A DNA stretch of 8,969 nucleotides from positions 1 to 8,969 of the forward strand of contig CAMLGO010000028.1 in assembly GCA_946479665.1 (NCBI GenBank). The letters are read 5' to 3'. The notes beneath the pieces are model-generated. The model had not been told where the DNA came from, ran no database searches, and was given only the letters and a program-made list of their open reading frames with translations. The translations under genes were made by a program, and so were the position numbers. The stretch comes from an uncultured Candidatus Saccharibacteria bacterium. Its GTDB lineage: Bacteria > Patescibacteria > Saccharimonadia > Saccharimonadales > UBA6022. Shown piece after piece: positions 5,367 through 8,969 of the stretch (positions are counted from its first letter, which is position 1; each line of letters opens with the position of its first letter).

Positions 5367-6338
5367 ATGTCTGTACAAATCAATTATCGAACGGCCGAAA
5401 GTGTGTCGCCAAAACATCCGGATAAAATTGCCGATCAAATATCGGATGCAATCTTGGATGCGCATCTGGCGGAGGATCCATTTGCTCGGGTAGCGGTGGA
5501 CGTAGCTGGTGGTCACGGAAAGCTATATGTCACCGGCGAGGTGACGTCACGAGCGAGGCGGGTCGACGTGCCGGCAATCGTACTGCGCCTAGCGGGAGAT
5601 ATAGAACTGATCGAGAATATTGCCGCCCAGAGTCATGAAATTGCCCAAGGAGTTGATATGGGCGGGGCGGGTGACCAGGGGATCATTACTGGTTATGCGA
5701 CGAGTGAGACGCCAGAGCTACTGCCGCGCGAAGTAGTATTGTCGCGATCCTTAAATCAATATTTATATGAAATTTGGCCATTTGATGGTAAGACGCAAAT
5801 CACGCTGCACGGTGACAAAATCGCCGGTGTGGTGGCAAGTTTTCAGCATGCGCCAACAGTGAAGCTCCGACAGGCGGTTGATGTGTGGTTGGCTGACTTT
5901 GAGCTTGATGAGAGGACTCGTATTCATGTGAATCCAAGTGGCGACTGGCAAGTGGGCGGCTACGATGCTGATGCAGGACTGACAGGGCGTAAGCTTGCGG
6001 TCGACAACTATGGTCCGCGTATTGCAGTTGGCGGCGGAGCATTCAGCGGTAAGGATCCGAGCAAGGTTGATCGCAGTGCGGCCTATGCTGCGCGGCAGGT
6101 TGCGGTCGATTATCTTAAGAAGAGAGGTGCCCAAGAGGTGTCTGTGCGCATTGCCTATGCGATTGGCATCGCAGAGCCACTTGAGCAGACAGTAGTGATC
6201 GACGGTGTATCGGAAGTGATCACGGGTTACGACCTCACTCCAAATGGCATTATTGCGTCACTGGACTTGCGCCGACCGATCTATGAACATACTGCGAGGT
6301 ACGGTCATTTTGGTCATGGGTTTGACTGGGAGCGGTAG
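5367..6338 (+). CDS. metK: S-adenosylmethionine synthetase, shortened form
   Basis: The enzyme makes S-adenosylmethionine from methionine and ATP in the cytoplasm. Diagnostic blocks are AESVSPKHPDKIADQISDA (10-28), with His17, Asp19 and Lys20 of the HPDK motif; GGAGDQGIITGYATSET (99-115); DAGLTGRKLAVDNYG (202-216); GGGAFSGKDPSKVDRSAAYA (222-241); and RYGHFG at 311-316. At 323 residues it is about 60 shorter than the E. coli enzyme (384). Missing parts include most of the active-site loop between QGVD and GAGDQG, which is two residues here against seven in E. coli, and the C-terminal helix after the GHFG region. The canonical SEGHPDK has become SPKHPDK. Catalytic residues otherwise look intact, so I expect an active enzyme. 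Start: the ATG follows GAGGAG by six bases and is controlled by the SAM-I riboswitch. Confidence 0.93.
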   Translation: MSVQINYRTAESVSPKHPDKIADQISDAILDAHLAEDPFARVAVDVAGGHGKLYVTGEVTSRARRVDVPAIVLRLAGDIELIENIAAQSHEIAQGVDMGGAGDQGIITGYATSETPELLPREVVLSRSLNQYLYEIWPFDGKTQITLHGDKIAGVVASFQHAPTVKLRQAVDVWLADFELDERTRIHVNPSGDWQVGGYDADAGLTGRKLAVDNYGPRIAVGGGAFSGKDPSKVDRSAAYAARQVAVDYLKKRGAQEVSVRIAYAIGIAEPLEQTVVIDGVSEVITGYDLTPNGIIASLDLRRPIYEHTARYGHFGHGFDWER

Positions 6339-6356
6339 TGAACATTCCGGCTAGCA

Positions 6357-6389
6357 TTGACATATCGTAGAAAAAATATAAAATATATT
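6357..6389 (+). promoter_or_regulatory. Promoter of the 184-aa gene
   Basis: A perfect TTGACA lies at 6357-6362, followed by an A/T-rich stretch with two possible -10 boxes: TATAAA at 6377-6382 (spacer 14) and TATATT at 6384-6389 (spacer 21). Neither has ideal spacing. With either box the leader before the ATG at 6396 would be at most about seven bases, and no ribosome binding site is present. Confidence 0.5.
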
Positions 6390-6395
6390 TATTAC

Positions 6396-6950
6396 ATGCG
6401 TATTAGCGAGATGATAAGTGACCAACAAAGCTCGGCATCGGAATCCGATACCGAGCCTGGCCCCTCGGGTCATGATCGATATACTGAACACAATCAATAC
6501 GTTACGCAGATCTTAGAACTATCTCGCCAGCTGGAGCGAGATAGTCGAATTCGCTACAAGGAATGGCGAGGCGGTAGGGCGGACAGCCTATCGGTGAAAG
6601 TAGGGCCCGAAAAGATCTATGCATCACTTGCGGGCCGTGCATTTGAAAATTATACGGTATTGTCGGATGATGAGAGGCTGTTGCTCGAGGCTATCGCTTC
6701 GCGAACAATGGGAGAGGTAGACACGACCGTACCATCTGGTGACATGCAGGTGATGGTTAATCACGTTCCGTTGTTCTTTCATCCCGAGCAGGCTGCGATT
6801 ATTGGACATCGCAGCTATGAAGACGCGACGGATATTACATTTGACTCTGATGCATTATGGACACCTCGACATCGGGATGCACTTCTGGGCGGTCTGGCGA
6901 CAGTACTCTATTACGCCGAGAATCCTCACGCTTTACGTACTGTTGAATAA
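6396..6950 (+). CDS. Unrecognised 184-residue protein with hairpin-rich 5' end
   Basis: I do not recognise the family. The N-terminal 30 residues are polar and acidic (SDQQSSASESDTEPGPS) and probably disordered. Residues about 36-65 are charged and helical, and the rest (from about 70) looks globular, with the segment VLSDDERLLLEAIASRTMGE and a later VNHVPLFFHPEQ. No membrane segment, signal peptide or catalytic motif is evident. I prefer the ATG at 6396, which follows the promoter by a few bases as in other leaderless genes here. An ATG at 6411 is possible; a TTG at 6357 is inside the -35 box and is not the start. Its first 150 bases hold two long inverted repeats. The KwaB-like gene follows 70 bases later. 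Confidence 0.6.
   Translation: MRISEMISDQQSSASESDTEPGPSGHDRYTEHNQYVTQILELSRQLERDSRIRYKEWRGGRADSLSVKVGPEKIYASLAGRAFENYTVLSDDERLLLEAIASRTMGEVDTTVPSGDMQVMVNHVPLFFHPEQAAIIGHRSYEDATDITFDSDALWTPRHRDALLGGLATVLYYAENPHALRTVE
6430..6456 (+). repeat. 27-bp near-perfect palindrome inside the 184-aa gene
   Basis: The arms are GCTCGG (6430-6435) with CCGAGC (6451-6456) and ATCGGA (6437-6442) with TCCGAT (6444-6449), around a central A. The only mismatch is position 6436 against 6450. It lies 34 bases after the ATG. The right arm CCGAG can instead pair with CTCGG at 6464-6468, so two exclusive RNA hairpins are possible. Confidence 0.75.
6518..6545 (+). repeat. Perfect 10-bp inverted repeat inside the 184-aa gene
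   Basis: ACTATCTCGC at 6518-6527 pairs perfectly with GCGAGATAGT at 6536-6545, leaving an 8-base loop (CAGCTGGA). It is the second strong hairpin within 150 bases of the start codon of this gene. No T run follows, so it is not an intrinsic terminator. Confidence 0.75.
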
Positions 6951-6982
6951 TTTACGTCTATTCGTACTTACGGTTAGTAGGG

Positions 6983-6991
6983 TACTATAGT
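6983..6991 (+). promoter_or_regulatory. Probable -10 region of the KwaB-like gene
   Basis: TACTAT (6983-6988) and TATAGT (6986-6991) overlap here and either could be the -10 box. No good -35 is visible. The leader would be about 25 bases, with only a weak purine-rich stretch (AGAAAG) before the ATG. TAGTA-GGG-TACTA at 6975-6987 is a short inverted repeat over the box that might bind a regulator. Confidence 0.4.
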
Positions 6992-7020
6992 GTGAGTTGA
7001 AAATAAAAGAAAGTTAGAAT

Positions 7021-8001
7021 ATGGAATCAGAAACGCGCGATACGACAGATATTTTTCTGTGGGCAAATAATACTGACGGAGTGAAAAAAGAACTCGACGT
7101 TGAATTCTTTTTGTTTAATAAGAACTACACGCCATACAGCACGCATTTTGCCACTGAGCTTAATGTGCAGATTAAACCGCTGTTTCTGTATGATCTGATT
7201 AATTTTGTAAACCTCGGTGCAGGGACTGGTTTGTCAGTTCGCGACTTCGAGTTGTCAGACGGGGAAGAGAATACGCTCCTTCGCACCGATCTTGAAAAAG
7301 TTGGCCGTGCCGAGACGCTCATTCATCTAATTGAACATGCGCGTCATGACATTGTGGAATTTAGCGAAGAAGAGCATGAGTTCAAACGCATCAAGGGTAT
7401 TATTGCTCGCTTCACGCACAAGGATGACCCAAAGAAAGCTTTCTATGCAATCAAGCAAGTACCACAATCACAAGTACTCAAGGGTACGACTGCATGGGAG
7501 TTCCGCGAAGGTAAGTTTGGTGCCTTTCAGGCTGATGTTGGACTGAAAATTCCACCAGACAATCAAGTGTTAATCATTGATAAAGATATTTTCATTTTCA
7601 ATCAGCCAAAGTTTGAGAAATTGTTTAATTACGATTACAAAAAGCAGGCGCTCGCCGATGAGAAAGTGGCTGAAATTGAGAAGCTGTTCAAGCTGAGTTT
7701 TCCTGACGGTCTTGATCTTCAAACGCTCGTGCGTGATCGAAAAAAGATCGTTACGAAGTTGCAGAAGATGGAGATCGGTACGGTTACTCAGGAGCAGGCT
7801 ATCGAATACGCCGACACGATGCAACTTGAGCTGATGACCGATGATGCCGGTGCGATTATCATCATGGACGGCAACGATCTTGATACGTTCGTTAACTTGA
7901 TTAATGAAGATTACATTACGAGCGAGATTACCGGTAAGCGCTATGAGATCAAGAGCAAGAAGCTGCTTGATGATGCGGAAGGCGAGCCACCGCGCGGCTA
8001 G
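7021..8001 (+). CDS. DUF4868 protein resembling KwaB of the Kiwa anti-phage system
   Basis: The 326-residue soluble protein resembles the KwaB/DUF4868 family. Typical segments are FYAIKQVPQSQVLKG at 141-155, the core VGLKIPPDNQVLIIDKDIFI at 173-192 with NQPKFEKLFNYD at 194-205, helical regions about 207-226 and 235-250, and the C-terminal end FVNLINEDYITSEITGKRYE (290-309). KwaB is described as the DNA-binding partner of the membrane protein KwaA in Kiwa, a membrane-associated phage defence system; I see no KwaA-like protein beside it. The upstream 184-aa protein has no transmembrane helices. It may therefore be an orphan KwaB, a housekeeping relative, or part of a different two-gene system. 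The 326-aa length fits KwaB. A terminator follows the stop codon by 16 bases, which closes the unit. Confidence 0.72.
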   Translation: MESETRDTTDIFLWANNTDGVKKELDVEFFLFNKNYTPYSTHFATELNVQIKPLFLYDLINFVNLGAGTGLSVRDFELSDGEENTLLRTDLEKVGRAETLIHLIEHARHDIVEFSEEEHEFKRIKGIIARFTHKDDPKKAFYAIKQVPQSQVLKGTTAWEFREGKFGAFQADVGLKIPPDNQVLIIDKDIFIFNQPKFEKLFNYDYKKQALADEKVAEIEKLFKLSFPDGLDLQTLVRDRKKIVTKLQKMEIGTVTQEQAIEYADTMQLELMTDDAGAIIIMDGNDLDTFVNLINEDYITSEITGKRYEIKSKKLLDDAEGEPPRG

Positions 8002-8017
8002 GGCATGAAACCATGCA

Positions 8018-8055
8018 AAAGAGTCTGTACTTTCGAGGCAGGCTCTTTCCTTTTT
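8018..8055 (+). terminator. Intrinsic terminator after the KwaB-like gene
   Basis: AAAGAGTCTG (8018-8027) pairs with CAGGCTCTTT (8039-8048), ten pairs including one G-T, and TTTTT follows at 8051-8055. A small GCATG/CATGC hairpin (8003-8016) lies directly before it. It separates the KwaB-like gene from the helicase. Confidence 0.8.
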
Positions 8056-8061
8056 ATGAGG

Positions 8062-8067
8062 TATAAT
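8062..8067 (+). promoter_or_regulatory. -10 box of the helicase gene (leaderless)
   Basis: A perfect TATAAT lies seven bases before the ATG at 8075 and seven bases after the terminator's T run. The expected transcription start is at the start codon. The -35 position falls within the terminator stem and has no consensus match. AGAAGGA before the ATG would be too close to the transcription start to serve as a leader. Confidence 0.65.
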
Positions 8068-8074
8068 AGAAGGA

Positions 8075-8969
8075 ATGAATCAGGGGTTAGCACTAGAGAT
8101 TATGCTTTCGGGAGAAAGCGTGCTTTTGACCGGTCCGGCCGGGGCGGGCAAGACTTTTGTGTTGAATCAATTTATCAAGCTCGCAAAAGCCGGCGGCAAG
8201 CATGTGTCTGTCACGGCAACAACCGGCCTCGCGGCCACGCATCTTGGCGGCACAACTATTCATAGCTGGGCAGGCATAGGTGTGTCGGATGAATTACCAC
8301 AGCGCTTTGCCGACCATGTAGCGAAAGGTCGCCGTGAAATTATTGAAAAAACCGATGTGCTGATTATTGATGAGATTTCGATGCTGCACGATTTTCGCCT
8401 TGATATGGTAGATGAGGCTTGTCGGCTAGTGCGCAAGAAGCCGGATACGCCATTCGGTGGCATTCAGCTCATCATGAGTGGTGATTTTTTCCAGCTTCCG
8501 CCGATCAATCGCGGCGATAGCCGGGCGGGTGGTTTTGTGGTTCATTCGAAGGCCTGGGAGGAACTCGATCCGACGATCTGCTATCTAGAAGAGCAGCACC
8601 GTCAGGATGACGAACATTTACTTGATATTCTCAATGCGCTGCGTGCCGGTGATATCCGCCGCCATCATGCTGAGAAGCTACTTGAGCGAGTTGATGCCGA
8701 GCCACCAACTGACACTGTTCTCACCGAACTTCACACGGTTAACATTGATGTCGATCGACTTAATGAAGTAAAACTCGATGAGTTGCCTGGTGACGAACTT
8801 TTTTATACACAAGTAACAACTGGTGGCGAGAATTACGTGGAAAACTTACAACGATCAGTGCTAGCGCCGGCCACGCTTCGACTCAAAAAAGGCGCTCTGC
8901 TGATGGCGGTTAAAAACGCAACAGACAGTCGCTATGCCAATGGCAGCATTGGAACCGTGATTGATTTTG
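8075..8969 (+). CDS. PIF1/RecD-like SF1 DNA helicase (partial at 3' end)
   Basis: The first 298 codons are visible and the frame runs off the window. Helicase motifs occur in order: Walker A GPAGAGKT at 20-27, motif Ia region VTATTGLAATHLGGTTIHSW at 46-65, Walker B LIIDEISML at 96-104, motif III SGDFFQLPPI at 135-144, and EEQHRQ at 172-177. This order and the GDFFQLPP motif are typical of PIF1-family helicases in superfamily 1B, which unwind DNA 5' to 3', often at RNA-DNA hybrids or G-quadruplexes. RecD2-type enzymes are similar but usually have a longer N-terminus; here Walker A begins 20 residues from the start, as in bacterial PIF1-like proteins. The ATG at 8075 is the first possible start, since a TGA in frame lies at 8057. 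It is cut at the right edge, so the C-terminal domains cannot be judged. Confidence 0.9.
   Translation, partial: MNQGLALEIMLSGESVLLTGPAGAGKTFVLNQFIKLAKAGGKHVSVTATTGLAATHLGGTTIHSWAGIGVSDELPQRFADHVAKGRREIIEKTDVLIIDEISMLHDFRLDMVDEACRLVRKKPDTPFGGIQLIMSGDFFQLPPINRGDSRAGGFVVHSKAWEELDPTICYLEEQHRQDDEHLLDILNALRAGDIRRHHAEKLLERVDAEPPTDTVLTELHTVNIDVDRLNEVKLDELPGDELFYTQVTTGGENYVENLQRSVLAPATLRLKKGALLMAVKNATDSRYANGSIGTVIDF

Noticed and set aside
5293..5493. Reading frame with ATG just after a purine-rich stretch, 66 codons
   Set aside because: It begins in the 3' strand of the riboswitch P1 helix and continues out of frame through the start of metK. Its product has no recognisable features, so it is a by-product of the regulatory RNA and metK.
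6619..6640. ATGCA/TGCAT inverted repeat inside the 184-aa gene
   Set aside because: Only five base pairs around a loose loop, as expected by chance; not comparable with the two long inverted repeats upstream.
8005..8265. 86-codon frame starting right after the KwaB-like gene
   Set aside because: It runs through the terminator hairpin and then out of frame through the Walker A region of the helicase.
1..8969. Reassignment of TGA to glycine or tryptophan as in some CPR lineages
   Set aside because: YaaA, RNase HI, CYTH, VOC and the KwaB-like protein reach normal length without any in-frame TGA, and glycine and tryptophan positions use ordinary codons.
1..8969. CRISPR array, insertion sequence or tRNA
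   Set aside because: I saw no regularly spaced direct repeats, no transposase-like frame with terminal inverted repeats and no cloverleaf-like segment; the intergenic gaps are too short for most of these.

Overview
The window reads as a compact, gene-dense bacterial chromosome segment of moderate GC. Short intergenic gaps, very short or absent mRNA leaders, a reduced S-adenosylmethionine synthetase and the mix of small orphan enzymes suggest a reduced-genome lineage of the Candidate Phyla Radiation, most likely Saccharibacteria (TM7). This is an inference from gene style; no rRNA or other phylogenetic marker is present to settle it. Families recognisable at usual length read through without in-frame TGA, so the standard bacterial code fits. 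Even so, all eleven visible stop codons are TAA or TAG.

Left part (1-3482, all +): the 3' end of an unrecognised gene; a four-helix membrane protein of the DUF1761 type closed by a good intrinsic terminator; a VOC-fold (glyoxalase-like) protein with a near-perfect Shine-Dalgarno; then a tight three-gene unit. That unit holds an unusual fusion of RNase HI to a pyridoxamine-5'-phosphate-oxidase-like flavin domain, a CYTH-domain phosphohydrolase or cyclase, and the peroxide-stress protein YaaA. Middle part (3460-5094, both -): an isopenicillin-N-synthase-like Fe(II) oxygenase that overlaps yaaA tail to tail, and a winged-helix plus Nudix protein with its own promoter and terminator.

Divergent from the Nudix gene is metK, preceded by a textbook SAM-I (S-box) riboswitch. 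The sequence downstream of the aptamer can form two mutually exclusive structures: a 15-bp stem that hides the metK ribosome binding site, and a nested hairpin that uses aptamer bases to free it. This looks like a SAM-off translational switch.

Right part (6396-8969, all +): an unrecognised 184-aa gene carrying two long inverted repeats in its first 150 bases; a DUF4868 protein resembling KwaB of the Kiwa anti-phage system but without a recognisable KwaA; a terminator; and the first 298 codons of a PIF1/RecD-like SF1 helicase that runs off the window. Four genes (the RNase H fusion, the Nudix protein, the 184-aa protein and the helicase) have a -10 box 6-8 bases before the start codon and so are probably leaderless.
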